From Corynebacterium glaucum (GTDB lineage Bacteria > Actinomycetota > Actinomycetes > Mycobacteriales > Mycobacteriaceae), in NCBI RefSeq assembly GCF_002287505.1, contig NZ_CP019688.1:1910674-1974673 (forward strand): a stretch of 64,000 nucleotides of DNA, given 5' to 3'. The first letter of the stretch is position 1; each line of letters opens with the position of its first letter. The translations under genes and the position numbers were made by a program. Of this stretch, positions 1-8,738 are shown piece by piece. Below the pieces are notes generated by a model. That model searched no databases. It was given only the letters and a program-made list of their open reading frames with translations, and was not told the origin of the DNA.

Positions 1-1
1 T

Positions 2-1504
2 TCGGGCGACGGCGGCAGCGGTACCGGCTGGGTCGCCGGCGGCCTCGGCGTGGCGGCGCTGGCTGGCGGCGGTCTCTACGCGGCATCGCGACGCAACGAC
101 ACGAAGACCCGCTCCAAGCAGCTCGAATCCGCTCGTGCGCTCGACCCGTCGGACACCGATTCGCTGGGCCGCCTGCCGACGCCGACGCTCGAGGAGCGCG
201 CCCGCGAGGCGCTCGTCTCCGCCGACGAGTCCGTCAACCAGGGCCGCGAGGAACTGCGCCTGGCTACCGCCGAGTTCGGCGCGGACCGCGTCCGCCCGTT
301 CACCTCCGCAATGAACTCTGCGACGACGACGCTGCAGCGCGCGTTCTCCACGCACCAGAAGCTTTACGACGCGATCCCCGAGACCGAGCCGGAGAAGCGC
401 GCGATGCTTGTGGACATCATCTCCTCCGCCGGCCAGGCCGAGCAGTCCCTGCGCGACAAGACGCAGGAGTTCAACGAGATGCGCGGCGTGCTCATGCGCG
501 CGCCGGAAGAGGTGGACAAGGTTCGCGCCCGCACCATCGACATCCGTGCGCGCCTCGAACCTGCGCAGCGCACGCTCGATGAGCTGAAGCAGCGTCACCC
601 GCAGGAGATGATCCAGAGCATCACCGAAAACGTCGACATCGCCACCGAGTCGCTCGAGGAGGCAGAAAAACACCTCAACGAAGCCAGCAAGCTTGCCGAC
701 GCCGGGGCCGGCCGCCAAGGCGCCCTCATCGACATCCTGGCCAACGCGGAACGCGCCGTGGACATCGCCGACAAGAACCTCGCCGGCATCGAGCACGCCG
801 AAGACAACATCCGCACCGCGCAGAACAACCTGCCGGCACTGCGCCGCGAGATCGAGGACGAGCTCCGCGAGATCGAGCAGATCAAGGGCGCAACCCAGCA
901 GGGCGCGCGTATCGACGTCCGCGCCCTCGACGAGGTGGCCGCCGCTGCCCGCGAGGTGCTGGCGACCGCGGATTCGCGCGTGGACTCCGAGCCGCTTGCG
1001 CTTTACACCGAGCTCGCCGACGTGGATGCGCGCGTGGATCAAGAGCTCGAGCGCGCCCGCGGCGCGGCCGGTGACCAGAATCGTCTGCTCCAACTCTTCG
1101 ACCAGCAGATGCAGGTGGCCACCGCGCAGATCCAGGGCGCAGAGGACCTCATCCGCTCCCGCGGCCGCATCATCGGCTCCCACGCGCGCACCCTGCTCGC
1201 GGAGGCGAAGAAGCAGCACGCGCAGGCGCACCAGCTGCGCACCCGCGATACCCGCAACGCCATCGAGTGGGCGCGCGCCGCAACCGACACCGCACGCCGC
1301 GCCGCGAAGGCCGCGAACGACGACATCGACCGCTACCGCGCAGCCCAGAACCGCCAGACCGCGAACAGCATGGCGCAGGCTGTGCTGTGGGGTGCGATCC
1401 TCGGCGGCGGTGGCGGCGGAGGCTACCGCGGCGGCTCCATGGGCGGCGGCGGATTCTCCGGCGGCGGCGGTGGCGGGCCGATCTCTCGCGGCGGCACCTT
1501 CTAA
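2..1504 (+). CDS. TPM-domain-type membrane protein, C-terminal part (5' end outside window)
   Basis: The frame is open to the left edge, so this is the C-terminal part of a longer protein; the GTG at 50 is internal. A hydrophobic Gly/Ala segment (about the first 25 visible residues) looks like a transmembrane helix. It is followed by about 400 residues of charged, Ala/Glu/Arg-rich, probably coiled-coil sequence, and the protein ends in a glycine-rich tail of GGGG runs. This layout matches corynebacterial TPM (YgcG-like) proteins, in which an N-terminal TPM domain faces outward and a long helical part follows. The TPM domain itself is not visible here, so the family call is inference. The role is unknown, perhaps in the envelope. 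The gene ends 11 bp before the convergent neighbour. Confidence 0.6.
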   Translation, partial: SGDGGSGTGWVAGGLGVAALAGGGLYAASRRNDTKTRSKQLESARALDPSDTDSLGRLPTPTLEERAREALVSADESVNQGREELRLATAEFGADRVRPFTSAMNSATTTLQRAFSTHQKLYDAIPETEPEKRAMLVDIISSAGQAEQSLRDKTQEFNEMRGVLMRAPEEVDKVRARTIDIRARLEPAQRTLDELKQRHPQEMIQSITENVDIATESLEEAEKHLNEASKLADAGAGRQGALIDILANAERAVDIADKNLAGIEHAEDNIRTAQNNLPALRREIEDELREIEQIKGATQQGARIDVRALDEVAAAAREVLATADSRVDSEPLALYTELADVDARVDQELERARGAAGDQNRLLQLFDQQMQVATAQIQGAEDLIRSRGRIIGSHARTLLAEAKKQHAQAHQLRTRDTRNAIEWARAATDTARRAAKAANDDIDRYRAAQNRQTANSMAQAVLWGAILGGGGGGGYRGGSMGGGGFSGGGGGGPISRGGTF

Positions 1505-1515
1505 TTAGCTTTGGG

Positions 1516-1974
1516 TTAGTAGAGCGTGCGTCGCGTGGGCGCATCCACATACGTCAGCGCCCACGAGATGAACGCCAGGTCCAGAAACGGCACCTGGGCA
1601 CCACCAGTCGGCCGCAGCTCAAGATCGCCATTTAGCTTGCCGACGGCCACCGCAACCGGCTCGCCAGCCTCATTGGCAATCTCGCGACGCCGCTCGATGA
1701 CGCCGCCCGCGCGTCGCGCGGTGTAGCGGCGGCCCCTCTCCCCCGTTGCACCTTCAGCGCTGCAGATGGCCTCGTAGCGCGCGACGGTGATGCTGCGCTT
1801 GACCAGGCGGTAGGTGTGGCCCTCCGCGTCGACGGCACGTAGGTCAGTCGGGTCGGTGGAGGTGAACCGAAGCGTCTCTGACCCCGCGACCAAGGTGTTC
1901 GACGTTGCGTCGAAATGGGCGTTGACCGGGCCGTCGATAAGCGAAGTGCTCTGCCAGATCACATCAGGAACCAA
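1516..1974 (-). CDS. Hypothetical protein, 152 aa
   Basis: I do not recognise this protein. It is a beta-rich soluble-looking sequence with no signal peptide; its last 25 residues contain a hydrophobic stretch (FLDLAFISWALTYV). It lies downstream of, and overlaps by 16 bp, the 169-aa gene at 1959-2468, so the two are probably translationally coupled. Both share a layout of a central strand-rich region with a charged turn (DAEG / DADG) and a hydrophobic C-terminal element with a conserved-looking Leu-Ala-x-x-x-Trp-x-Leu pattern, so they may be diverged paralogues. Position 1932-1950 carries one copy of the iterated CGTCGATAAGC repeat on the strand opposite to coding. Confidence 0.6.
   Translation of the reverse strand: MVPDVIWQSTSLIDGPVNAHFDATSNTLVAGSETLRFTSTDPTDLRAVDAEGHTYRLVKRSITVARYEAICSAEGATGERGRRYTARRAGGVIERRREIANEAGEPVAVAVGKLNGDLELRPTGGAQVPFLDLAFISWALTYVDAPTRRTLY
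1932..1950 (+). repeat. Iterated 11-mer repeat, long copy (19 nt identical to 42956-42974)
   Basis: CGTCGATAAGC followed by GAAGTGCT. The same 19 bases recur inside an unrelated permease gene at 42956-42974. The AGC and GCT arms can pair. It belongs to the family of at least 24 copies listed in the findings. Confidence 0.85.
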
Positions 1975-2468
1975 ACTGCGAGCGCGACTGCGGACATGAG
2001 CGTGAGTGTAGCGATGAGGACGTTCGCCGACTGGACTTGGCGGGCCTCGGTGAGCGAGCGCGAGAGCCAGGCCAAGCCCGCGATGTCGGTCAACGGCAGG
2101 TGGGTTTCGCCCTCGAACTCGAGGATGGCTTTGCGCACGCCAGACTGGTCGCGGGTGAACTGGGCGACTTTGTTGCCGTCGGCGTCGTCGATGATCCAGT
2201 TGCGCGAGCTCTCGCCGACCATGAGGTACTGACGGCCCTCGATGTCGACGCGGACGCGGTCGCCGCGGCGCAGCGGATCGTGCGCACGGACAATTTCGTC
2301 GCCACCGCGGGTGGCGATCGCGCCGGACTCGGGGCTGACCACCAAGTCCCAGATCTCACCGTTGACGCTTGCCCGGTCGGGTTGGAACACGCCGAGCACC
2401 TCAGGGCCTGCCTCGGCGAGCAGCTTCAGGTTGTCCTTGTCGGCGCGGTCCCAGCTCACGTAGTGCAT
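1959..2468 (-). CDS. Hypothetical protein with C-terminal membrane anchor, 169 aa
   Basis: I do not recognise this protein. The first ~145 residues are soluble-looking and strand-rich; the last ~20 residues (VLIATLTLMSAVALAVWFLM) form a clear transmembrane segment, suggesting a tail-anchored protein facing the cytoplasm. It reads leftward, overlaps the start of the 152-aa gene by 16 bp, and lies 18 bp downstream of nothing on its own strand except the glyS stop at 2487, so it may be co-transcribed with glyS. It may share ancestry with the 152-aa neighbour. Function is unknown. Confidence 0.65.
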   Translation of the reverse strand: MHYVSWDRADKDNLKLLAEAGPEVLGVFQPDRASVNGEIWDLVVSPESGAIATRGGDEIVRAHDPLRRGDRVRVDIEGRQYLMVGESSRNWIIDDADGNKVAQFTRDQSGVRKAILEFEGETHLPLTDIAGLAWLSRSLTEARQVQSANVLIATLTLMSAVALAVWFLM

Positions 2469-2486
2469 GCGCGAGTACTCCTGCCC

Positions 2487-3869
2487 CTAGCAGCCGATGA
2501 GGCGGGCGGCGAGGTAGCTCTCGAGCTCCGCCAGCGGCACGCGCTCCTGCTCCATGGTGTCGCGTTCGCGCACGGTGACCGCCTGGTCTTCGAGGGTGTC
2601 AAAGTCGTAGGTCACGCAGAACGGGGTGCCGATCTCGTCTTGGCGGCGGTAGCGGCGGCCGATTGCACCGGAGGTGTCGTAGTCGATGTTCCAGTGCTGG
2701 CGCAGGGTGCGCGCGAGCACCTCGGCCGGGCCGGAAAGCTCCGGCTTCTTCGACAGCGGCAGGACCGCGACCTTGATAGGCGAGAGGCGGCGGTCCAGGC
2801 GCAACACGACGCGGGTGTCGGTGCCACCCTTGGTGTTCGGGGCCTCTTCCTCGTGGTAAGCATCGATGAGGAAGGCCATCATCGCGCGACCGAGACCCGC
2901 AGCGGGCTCGATGCAGTACGGGATCCAGCGCTCGTTGGTCTCCTGGTCGAAAAAGCTCAGGTCCTCGCCCGATGCCTCGGCGTGCGTCTTCAGGTCGTAA
3001 TCCGTGCGATTGGCCACGCCCTCAAGCTCGCCCCACTTCGAACCGGTGAAACCGAAAGCGTACTCGATGTCCACGGTGCGCTTGGAGTAGTGGCTGAGCT
3101 TCTCCTGCGGGTGTTCGTAGAGGCGCAGGTTCTCCGGGTCAATGCCCAGATCGACGTACCACTGGTGGCGGTTATCAATCCAGTACTGGTGCCAGGTCTC
3201 GTCCTCGCCGGGTTTAACGAAGAACTCCATCTCCATCTGCTCAAACTCGCGGGTACGGAAGATGAAGTTGCCCGGGGTGATCTCGTTGCGGAAGGACTTA
3301 CCGATGTTGGCGATGCCGAACGGCGGCTTGATACGCGCCGACGTCATCACGTTCTTGAAGTTCACGAAGATGCCCTGAGCGGTCTCCGGGCGCATGTAGT
3401 GCAGACCCTCTTCATCATCTACCGGGCCGAGGTAGGTCTTCATCAGGCCGGAGAACGCGCGCGGTTCAGTCCAGTTGCCTGGTTGGCCGGTCTCCGGATC
3501 CGGGATGTCGGCGAGGCCGTTAGCCGGCGGGTGGCCGTGCTTCTCCTCGTACGCCTCCAGCAGGTGGTCGGCGCGGTAGCGCTTGTGGGTGTGCAAGGAC
3601 TCCACCAGTGGGTCAGTGAACACCTCGACGTGACCGGAAGCCACCCACACCTGGCGCGGCAAGATGATCGAAGTGTCAACACCCACGGTGTCCTCGCGCA
3701 GCTGCACCATGTGGCGCCACCACTGGCGCTTGAGGTTCTCCTTCAGCTCCACGCCAAGCGGGCCGTAGTCCCATGCAGAGCGGGTACCGCCGTAGATCTC
3801 ACCTGCGGGGTACACCAGCCCTCGACGTTTGCAGAGGTTGACTACTGTATCGATCTTGCTCGCCGGCAC
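2487..3869 (-). CDS. glyS: Glycine--tRNA ligase (GlyRS)
   Basis: Charges tRNA-Gly with glycine in the cytoplasm. It is a class II synthetase of the alpha2 type, 460 aa as expected. Visible: [13 protein letters not shown] near the N-terminus, motif 2 around [10 protein letters not shown] and [14 protein letters not shown], motif 3 [10 protein letters not shown], and a C-terminal anticodon-binding domain over about the last 110 residues. I chose the GTG at 3869, which gives an N-terminus [17 protein letters not shown] like other corynebacterial GlyRS, because AGGAG lies 7 nt upstream. An in-frame start at 3992 would add about 40 residues unlike the family. The divergent neighbour is znr, the arrangement known in C. 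glutamicum. Confidence 0.97.
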   Translation of the reverse strand: MPASKIDTVVNLCKRRGLVYPAGEIYGGTRSAWDYGPLGVELKENLKRQWWRHMVQLREDTVGVDTSIILPRQVWVASGHVEVFTDPLVESLHTHKRYRADHLLEAYEEKHGHPPANGLADIPDPETGQPGNWTEPRAFSGLMKTYLGPVDDEEGLHYMRPETAQGIFVNFKNVMTSARIKPPFGIANIGKSFRNEITPGNFIFRTREFEQMEMEFFVKPGEDETWHQYWIDNRHQWYVDLGIDPENLRLYEHPQEKLSHYSKRTVDIEYAFGFTGSKWGELEGVANRTDYDLKTHAEASGEDLSFFDQETNERWIPYCIEPAAGLGRAMMAFLIDAYHEEEAPNTKGGTDTRVVLRLDRRLSPIKVAVLPLSKKPELSGPAEVLARTLRQHWNIDYDTSGAIGRRYRRQDEIGTPFCVTYDFDTLEDQAVTVRERDTMEQERVPLAELESYLAARLIGC

Positions 3870-3915
3870 GTTGAAATCTCCTGGATAAATGCAGGGACGG
3901 AAAGTTATCGTGCCT

Positions 3916-3921
3916 AGTGTA
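3916..3921 (-). promoter_or_regulatory. Candidate -10 element for glyS
   Basis: On the minus strand this reads TACACT, about 46 bp upstream of the chosen glyS start, giving a short leader. I see no clear -35 element, which is common in corynebacteria. Confidence 0.35.
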
Positions 3922-3979
3922 GCGAACACGTGCGACAAGCTGTGTGCCCAGTGCGCCAAGGCAGCGCCCGCCAAACATA

Positions 3980-4001
3980 GAGATTTAGACATTTAAGTCT
4001 C
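3980..4001. promoter_or_regulatory. Inverted repeat in the glyS-znr intergenic region, candidate operator
   Basis: The sequence is GAGA-t-TTA, a central GACATT, and TAA-g-TCTC, an imperfect AT-rich dyad in an otherwise GC-rich genome. It lies 120 bp upstream of znr. The region 3870-4121 is otherwise gene-free. It could bind Znr or Zur, but its sequence does not match the Zur box well enough to assign it. Confidence 0.35.
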
Positions 4002-4121
4002 GTTGTGTACCCTCAGTGCAGTAACATTTTCAGCAGTTTGGCAATATTAACCTATCAACGTTTCATTAACCGCTGACGAACTCCCGGGCATCCAGGAGAG
4101 AAGGGAGACGGGCCTTCCGCC

Positions 4122-4583
4122 ATGCGCGATCCTGGTTCTTTGGCACCCCGAGAGCTCGAGCTCGTTGCGGAGCTTCTCGGGGCACTTGACTCCCAACTTC
4201 GCCTCCGCATCCTGTTTCTGCTCCATACCGGCGACCACGTCGTGCACGAGTTGGTGACCAAGCTGGGCAAATCCCAGCCACTCATCTCGCAGCACCTACG
4301 CGTGCTCAAGTGCGTCGGACTCGTGGAATCACGCCGCGCCGGCCGTGAGGTCATCTACTCCCTGGCGCAGCCAGCGATTATCGACATCATCGTCGAACTA
4401 TCCACCGTCGCCGGCACCGGCGAACTCGACCACCGCCGCAGCACGAAGGAGTCCTCACGGCGTAAGCCCGCCGCCGCAATGCCCGGCGGGGGCATTGTGG
4501 CAGTCAACGAGCCGCCTCCCGGAATCCGGCCCGACAAAGACCCTGGCCTCACCCCGTCCACCGCGCGCCCGAAGAAGGACTAA
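4122..4583 (+). CDS. znr: ArsR/SmtB-family metal-responsive repressor (Znr-like)
   Basis: A winged-helix repressor of 153 aa. Residues ~10-95 form the ArsR fold, including SQPLISQHLRVLKCVGLVESRRAGREVIYSL, the recognition helix and beta wing. The last ~55 residues are Pro/Arg/Lys-rich and probably disordered, with no recognisable domain. The next gene, 11 bp downstream, is the Fur-family zur. The order glyS, ArsR regulator, zur is the one known for the znr-zur pair of C. glutamicum, where the first gene is thought to sense zinc. The symbol rests on that synteny. Metal-binding residues cannot be confirmed from the sequence alone. Confidence 0.8.
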   Translation: MRDPGSLAPRELELVAELLGALDSQLRLRILFLLHTGDHVVHELVTKLGKSQPLISQHLRVLKCVGLVESRRAGREVIYSLAQPAIIDIIVELSTVAGTGELDHRRSTKESSRRKPAAAMPGGGIVAVNEPPPGIRPDKDPGLTPSTARPKKD

Positions 4584-4594
4584 CCTAGGCGCAC

Positions 4595-5038
4595 ATGTCC
4601 CCGCAGCGCCGCAGCCAGTCCAGCACCCAGCCGATTCCCAAGCTCGGCCCCCGCATGACCAAGCAGCGGACAGCGGTCGTGGAAACCCTGCGGGAAATCG
4701 ACAAGTTCGCCTCAGCAAAAACCATCCATGAAGCACTCGAAGCTCGCGGAGAGCAAGCAGGCTTAACGACGGTCTACCGCACCCTGCAGTCCCTCTCCGA
4801 GATCGGCGCTGTCGATGTGCTCCAGACCCCGGAGGGTGAAACCCTCTACCGCCACTGTCTCACCGACCACCACCATCACCACCTGGTGTGCACCAGTTGC
4901 GGACGCAGCGAAGAAGTTGAAGGCGGGCCTGTGGAGAAGTGGGCCGAGCTAATCTCGGAACGCTTCGGCTACGAGCTCGTCGGCCACGATGCCGAGATTT
5001 ACGGCACCTGCGTCACGTGCCAGGAATCGCGCGCCTAG
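4595..5038 (+). CDS. zur: Fur-family zinc uptake regulator Zur
   Basis: Represses zinc-uptake genes when loaded with zinc. 147 aa. The N-terminal winged helix starts at [12 protein letters not shown], with the DNA-recognition part [10 protein letters not shown]. The metal and dimer half carries a His run (DHHHHHLVC), CTSCG and the C-terminal CVTC, which together supply the structural CxxC..CxxC zinc site and a regulatory His-rich site. It follows znr by 11 bp, so an operon is likely. Its stop overlaps the stop of convergent uppS by 4 bp. An in-frame ATG at residue ~22 could also serve as start. Confidence 0.93.
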   Translation: MSPQRRSQSSTQPIPKLGPRMTKQRTAVVETLREIDKFASAKTIHEALEARGEQAGLTTVYRTLQSLSEIGAVDVLQTPEGETLYRHCLTDHHHHHLVCTSCGRSEEVEGGPVEKWAELISERFGYELVGHDAEIYGTCVTCQESRA

Positions 5039-5796
5039 CTCGACTCGGGCGCGAACTTATCCACCGCACCGCCGAAGCGTCGGTCGCGCTTCGCGTACTC
5101 CAACACGGCGTCGTACATGTGCTGCGGGGTGAAGTCCGGAAACAGCGTGTCCTGGTACACCATCTCCGCGTACGCCGACTGCCACAGCAGAAAGTTCGAC
5201 GTGCGCCGCTCCCCCGAAGGCCGCAAGAAGAGGTCCACATCCGGCATATCCGGGCGGTAGAGGAACTCCGACAGCGACTTCTCCGTGATGTCCTCGGGGC
5301 GGATGAGCCCGGCGTTGGCGTCTTTGACCATGGCGCGGGTGGCGTCGACAAGCTCTGCCCTGCCACCGTAATTGATGCACATAGCGAGCGTGACCCCGGT
5401 GTTGTCTTGGGTGAGCTCTTCTGCCTCCTCGAGTTCGCGCACGACGCTGCGCCACAGGCGTGGGCGGCGGCCCGCCCACACGACGCGCACGTTCTTCTCG
5501 TGCAGTTCGTCGCGGTGGCGGCGCAGCACGTCGCGGCTAAAGCCCATGAGGAAGCGGACCTCGGAGTGTGAGCGGCGCCAGTTCTCCGTGGAGAACGCGT
5601 ACGCGGAGAGCCATTCCACGTGGCCGAGCGCGATGCAGGCATCGACGCATTCCATCAGCACCGCCTCGCCGCGCTGGTGCCCGGCGGTGCGCGGCAGCCC
5701 GCGCTCTTGCGCCCAGCGACCGTTGCCGTCCATCACCAGCGCGATGTGACGAGGGATGAACTGCGGGTCAATTGCGGGCGGCTGCGGGAAATTCAC
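5035..5796 (-). CDS. uppS: Polyprenyl diphosphate synthase (UppS family, Z-isoprenyl transferase)
   Basis: Condenses isopentenyl diphosphate units onto an allylic primer to make the long polyprenyl diphosphate carrier for cell-wall and arabinogalactan synthesis. 253 aa, usual length. The UPP-synthase signatures are present: [12 protein letters not shown] with catalytic Asp, [18 protein letters not shown], and the C-terminal [24 protein letters not shown]. In actinobacteria this copy is usually the decaprenyl-type enzyme, but chain length cannot be read here. It follows recO by 7 bp. The GTG at 5796 has a purine run almost touching it, so the start is uncertain. One CGTCGACAAGC copy lies at 5343-5353. 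Confidence 0.93.
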   Translation of the reverse strand: MNFPQPPAIDPQFIPRHIALVMDGNGRWAQERGLPRTAGHQRGEAVLMECVDACIALGHVEWLSAYAFSTENWRRSHSEVRFLMGFSRDVLRRHRDELHEKNVRVVWAGRRPRLWRSVVRELEEAEELTQDNTGVTLAMCINYGGRAELVDATRAMVKDANAGLIRPEDITEKSLSEFLYRPDMPDVDLFLRPSGERRTSNFLLWQSAYAEMVYQDTLFPDFTPQHMYDAVLEYAKRDRRFGGAVDKFAPESS

Positions 5797-5803
5797 CCCT
5801 CTA

Positions 5804-6571
5804 TTATGCCTGCTCCATGATGCGCAGAGACTTCAGACCTGCCTCCAGGTTGTACTGCAGATGCGCCGTAGTCAGCCGGTGCATCTGTTCCACGAACTCC
5901 GCGTCGGCGGCGCGCCCGTGCTGAATCAGCCACATCGTGTGCAGCACCTCCGGGTTCACATCCGCCGACCCCGGCGGGCGGCAGTTGTTGCACACCGCGC
6001 CGCCGACAGCCGCGTTGAACGCCTTGTGCGGCCCCGGCGCTTCGCAGTTCGCGCAGTTGAACAGGCTTAAGCCCCAGCCGGCATGCTCGGTCGCGCGCAG
6101 AATGAAACTGTCCAGCACCATTGTTGGGTGCTCCGCGCGCTGCAGCCGCTCCAGCGCCTCCTCCACCAGCGCAAACAGCACCGGGTCGCCCTGATCGAAG
6201 CTGAGACGCTCCGCCGTCTCCATTACCGCACACGCGGCGGTGTAGCGGTCGAAATCGTCGGTGATCTTGTGCCCGTAATAGGTCACCGTGTCGGCACCGG
6301 TGATCGTCGACAAGCCATTGCTTTTCGACGGATACACCTGCACGTCCACATCAACAAACGGCTGTAGGCGCGACCCGAATCGGGATTTGGACTTGCGGAC
6401 CCCCTTCGCCACCCCGCGGACGAGGCCGTGGTCGCGGGTGAGCAGGACAATCACGCGATCGGCTTCGGCGAAGTCGTAGGTGCGCACGACGAAGGCGCGG
6501 TCGCGCCACGACGGCCTGGAGCCGCCTGCTCGGAATCCGCGGGAGCTGGAGCTAGAAGCCAAGGCGGCCAA
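5804..6571 (-). CDS. recO: DNA repair protein RecO
   Basis: Loads RecA and anneals single strands in RecFOR gap repair. 255 aa. The N-terminal OB fold covers residues ~20-100 ([37 protein letters not shown] begins it), followed by a helical domain with a CxxC...CxxC zinc site (CANC and CNNC). The start overlaps the era stop by 20 bp and uppS follows 7 bp later, so era-recO-uppS is probably one operon. The Ser-rich first ~15 residues are not conserved, so a downstream start is possible. It carries one CGTCGACAAGC repeat copy at 6305-6315 on the non-coding strand. Confidence 0.93.
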   Translation of the reverse strand: MAALASSSSSRGFRAGGSRPSWRDRAFVVRTYDFAEADRVIVLLTRDHGLVRGVAKGVRKSKSRFGSRLQPFVDVDVQVYPSKSNGLSTITGADTVTYYGHKITDDFDRYTAACAVMETAERLSFDQGDPVLFALVEEALERLQRAEHPTMVLDSFILRATEHAGWGLSLFNCANCEAPGPHKAFNAAVGGAVCNNCRPPGSADVNPEVLHTMWLIQHGRAADAEFVEQMHRLTTAHLQYNLEAGLKSLRIMEQA

Positions 6572-7634
6572 GTGCCTTCGGGTCGGACTGCCAGTTCTTC
6601 AGCACCTTGATGCGCAGGTCAAGGTAAACGTTGCGGCCGATGAGGTCGACGATCTGGCGACGCGCGCGGTGCGTGATGCCGCTGAGACGCCGCCCGTCCG
6701 GGCCTTCGAGGATCTTCTTCTGTCCCGGGCGCTCGAGGTAGATCACGGCGTAGATCATCATGCGCTTCGGGTCGTTGGTGTCCGCCTCGTCGACGTGCAT
6801 CTCATCGATCTGCACCGCGACAGAGTGCGGCAGCTCTTCACGCAAGCCTTGCAGCGCTTCCTCACGGATCAGCTCAGCGATGCGCGTTTCCATGTCCTCG
6901 TCCGTGACGTGGTCTTCCGGGTAAAAGCGCGGGCCTTCCGGCAGCTTGTCCACCAAAACGTCGAGCAGCACGTCGAGTTGCACACCGGAGGTCGCGGAGA
7001 TCGGAACGACCTCGGATTCTTCGCCGAGCAGTTCGTGGAGCTCGATGAGGCGCTCGCCGACAACATCCTTCGACGCCTTGTCCAGTTTGGTCACAATGCC
7101 GACGATCGGCGCATTCGGCTTCACCGCCCGAATCTGCTCGTAAATGTAGCGGTCGCCGGGACCGATCTTCTCGTCGGCCGGAACGGTGAACCCGATGACG
7201 TCGACCTCGGCGTAGGTGTCTTTGACCGCGTCGTTGAGGCGCTCGCCGAGCAGCGTGCGCGGGCGGTGGATGCCCGGTGTGTCCACCACGATGATCTGCG
7301 CGTCCTCGCGGTTGATGATGCCGCGAATCGGGTGACGAGTCGTCTCCGGCTGATCCGCCATAATCGCGATCTTCTCGCCCACCAGCGCATTCGTCAGCGT
7401 CGACTTGCCAGTGTTCGGCCTACCCACAAACCCGACGAAGCCGGAGCGGAACCCCTCGGGCGTGTCCGTGAATCCCCCGTACCCCGCGCTCTCACCTGTA
7501 GCGGCCTCCGCGTTTGCACCTGCGGCAGCATCCCCGCCGGTTCCCGCAGCGGCATCCACGTTCGCATTTGCGTCCGCGGGCAAGTCGGCCTCATCGAAGT
7601 CAGGGAAGAAGGCGCCGTCGTTGGTGGGGTTCAT
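6552..7634 (-). CDS. era: GTPase Era with an unusual N-terminal extension
   Basis: A ribosome-assembly GTPase that binds 16S rRNA. 360 aa from the ATG at 7634. G1 is GRPNTGKST, followed by the switch region PETTRHPIRGI, G3 DTPGIH and G4 TKLD, then a C-terminal KH domain of about 90 residues. An Era of ~300 aa is usual. Here about 60 residues rich in Asp, Ala, Asn and Gly (PADANANVDAAAGTGGDAAA) precede the GTPase domain and look disordered. Starts nearer the P-loop are poor, so the extension is probably real. Recombination gene recO overlaps its 3' end. It is preceded by a large inverted repeat at 7741-7849. Confidence 0.93.
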   Translation of the reverse strand: MNPTNDGAFFPDFDEADLPADANANVDAAAGTGGDAAAGANAEAATGESAGYGGFTDTPEGFRSGFVGFVGRPNTGKSTLTNALVGEKIAIMADQPETTRHPIRGIINREDAQIIVVDTPGIHRPRTLLGERLNDAVKDTYAEVDVIGFTVPADEKIGPGDRYIYEQIRAVKPNAPIVGIVTKLDKASKDVVGERLIELHELLGEESEVVPISATSGVQLDVLLDVLVDKLPEGPRFYPEDHVTDEDMETRIAELIREEALQGLREELPHSVAVQIDEMHVDEADTNDPKRMMIYAVIYLERPGQKKILEGPDGRRLSGITHRARRQIVDLIGRNVYLDLRIKVLKNWQSDPKALGRLGF

Positions 7635-7740
7635 GTCGGTGATTCTACCGGCCGAGCGCCGCTGCCCTTGGTGCCCATGCCCAGCCCCAACCACTCACCC
7701 CGACGACCCAGCCCGTCCCAGGCCGGGCCAAAACCCATCT

Positions 7741-7849
7741 CAAACCCGGACAATGCCGACAAACCCGGATAGTTGGTGGCCATTATGTATCTAAGTTTGT
7801 ACGTAAGACCATGAAGTTATCCGGGTTTGCTGGAATTGTCCGGGTTTGG
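7741..7849. repeat. Large inverted repeat with four AAACCCGGA boxes between pdxY and era
   Basis: The left arm (about 7741-7771) and right arm (about 7818-7848) match in 28 of 31 positions as reverse complements. Each arm holds two AAACCCGGA boxes spaced 19 bp apart: 7742-7750 and 7761-7769 on the plus strand, 7820-7828 and 7839-7847 on the minus strand. The dyad centre is at 7794/7795. The ~45-bp centre is AT-rich compared with its surroundings. No U-run follows either arm, so a simple terminator is unlikely. The 7635-7897 gap holds no gene that I can support. Confidence 0.85.
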
Positions 7850-7897
7850 AGTTGAGTGGGAGGAGCCGGGCGGGGGGCTTGGCTGGTTGGTTGTTGG

Positions 7898-8716
7898 CTA
7901 GACCGGGGTTGGGGTGAAGCGAGAGCGCGGGTCGACGATAAGGTCCTGGCACTCGACGAGCGGGAGTTCAGCGAGGTCGCGCTCGCGCACCACGGAGACG
8001 ATGTCGAACATCGTGCCAGCCAGGTGTGAGAGCCGGTCTGCGCTGGGTTGATCCTGCATGGCGGCAAAGAGCGCGGTCGCCAGGTCACCCGCACCGACAA
8101 CGTTCCCGCCCAGGCGCGGCGTTTCCACCAACAGGGCCGCATCAGGCGTGATGTCGAGCATGCCCAGGGTCTCATCGGTGTACGCACCGATGGAGGTGAC
8201 CAGTGCACGGTCGCAGAGATTCCGCGCCGCAGAAACGGTGTCGCCGACCGTGAGCAAATCGGTTCCGGTCAGAAGGGCGAGTTCCCAATGGTTGGGCGTA
8301 ATGGCGTCGGCAAGCGGAATGAGCTGCTCCCTGAATACATCCGGGATTTCCTCGCCCACGAACGACCCGACGGTGGCGTTGCCGATCACCGGATCGCACA
8401 CGTACAGCGCGTCCGGATTGGCGGCCTTGATGCGCTGGACGGTGTCAAACACCACCTCGGCGAGTTCGGGCGAGCCAAGGTAACCGGTGAGAAACACGTC
8501 GACCTCGCTGAATGCGAAGGACATCCCGTCGAGCACCGCAGCAACGTCAGAGGGCGCGATCACAGGCCCGCGCCACGACGGGTACTCCGTGTGGTTGGAG
8601 AAGTTCACGGTGTAGACCGGCCACACTTCGTGGCCGAGGCGCTGCATCGGAAACACCGCGGCCGAGTTGCCGACGTGGCCGAATGTGACAGCGGACTGCA
8701 GCGAAATGATGTTCAC
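7898..8716 (-). CDS. pdxY: Pyridoxal kinase, PdxY-type (copy 1)
   Basis: Phosphorylates pyridoxal to pyridoxal 5'-phosphate in vitamin B6 salvage. 272 aa, ribokinase-like fold. Visible: GHVGNSAAVFPMQRLGHEVWPVYTVNFSNHT, typical of the substrate end of PdxY/PdxK, CDPVIGN, and the GAGD motif (anion hole and catalytic Asp) in VVGAGDLATALF. A related but diverged copy lies at 9824-10735, separated by an Abi-family gene. The two share the N-terminal block and active site but differ in the C-terminal half. The start ATG at 8716 gives the family N-terminus MNIISLQS. Confidence 0.92.
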   Translation of the reverse strand: MNIISLQSAVTFGHVGNSAAVFPMQRLGHEVWPVYTVNFSNHTEYPSWRGPVIAPSDVAAVLDGMSFAFSEVDVFLTGYLGSPELAEVVFDTVQRIKAANPDALYVCDPVIGNATVGSFVGEEIPDVFREQLIPLADAITPNHWELALLTGTDLLTVGDTVSAARNLCDRALVTSIGAYTDETLGMLDITPDAALLVETPRLGGNVVGAGDLATALFAAMQDQPSADRLSHLAGTMFDIVSVVRERDLAELPLVECQDLIVDPRSRFTPTPV

Positions 8717-8738
8717 ACATTGATCCTATGGGATCCCT

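Noticed and set aside
2037..3917. Long plus-strand open frame of 626 codons opposite glyS
   Set aside because: It is a shadow of high-GC coding on the other strand; its translation is rich in Val, His, Arg and Leu with no domain, while the minus strand encodes GlyRS.
3870..3992. Longer glyS start
   Set aside because: No Shine-Dalgarno sequence, non-conserved residues, and it runs through the likely promoter; the GTG at 3869 has AGGAG upstream.
7741..7849. Simple rho-independent terminator
   Set aside because: Arms are 31 bp with a ~45-nt centre and no T-run on either side; this is unlike a typical terminator.
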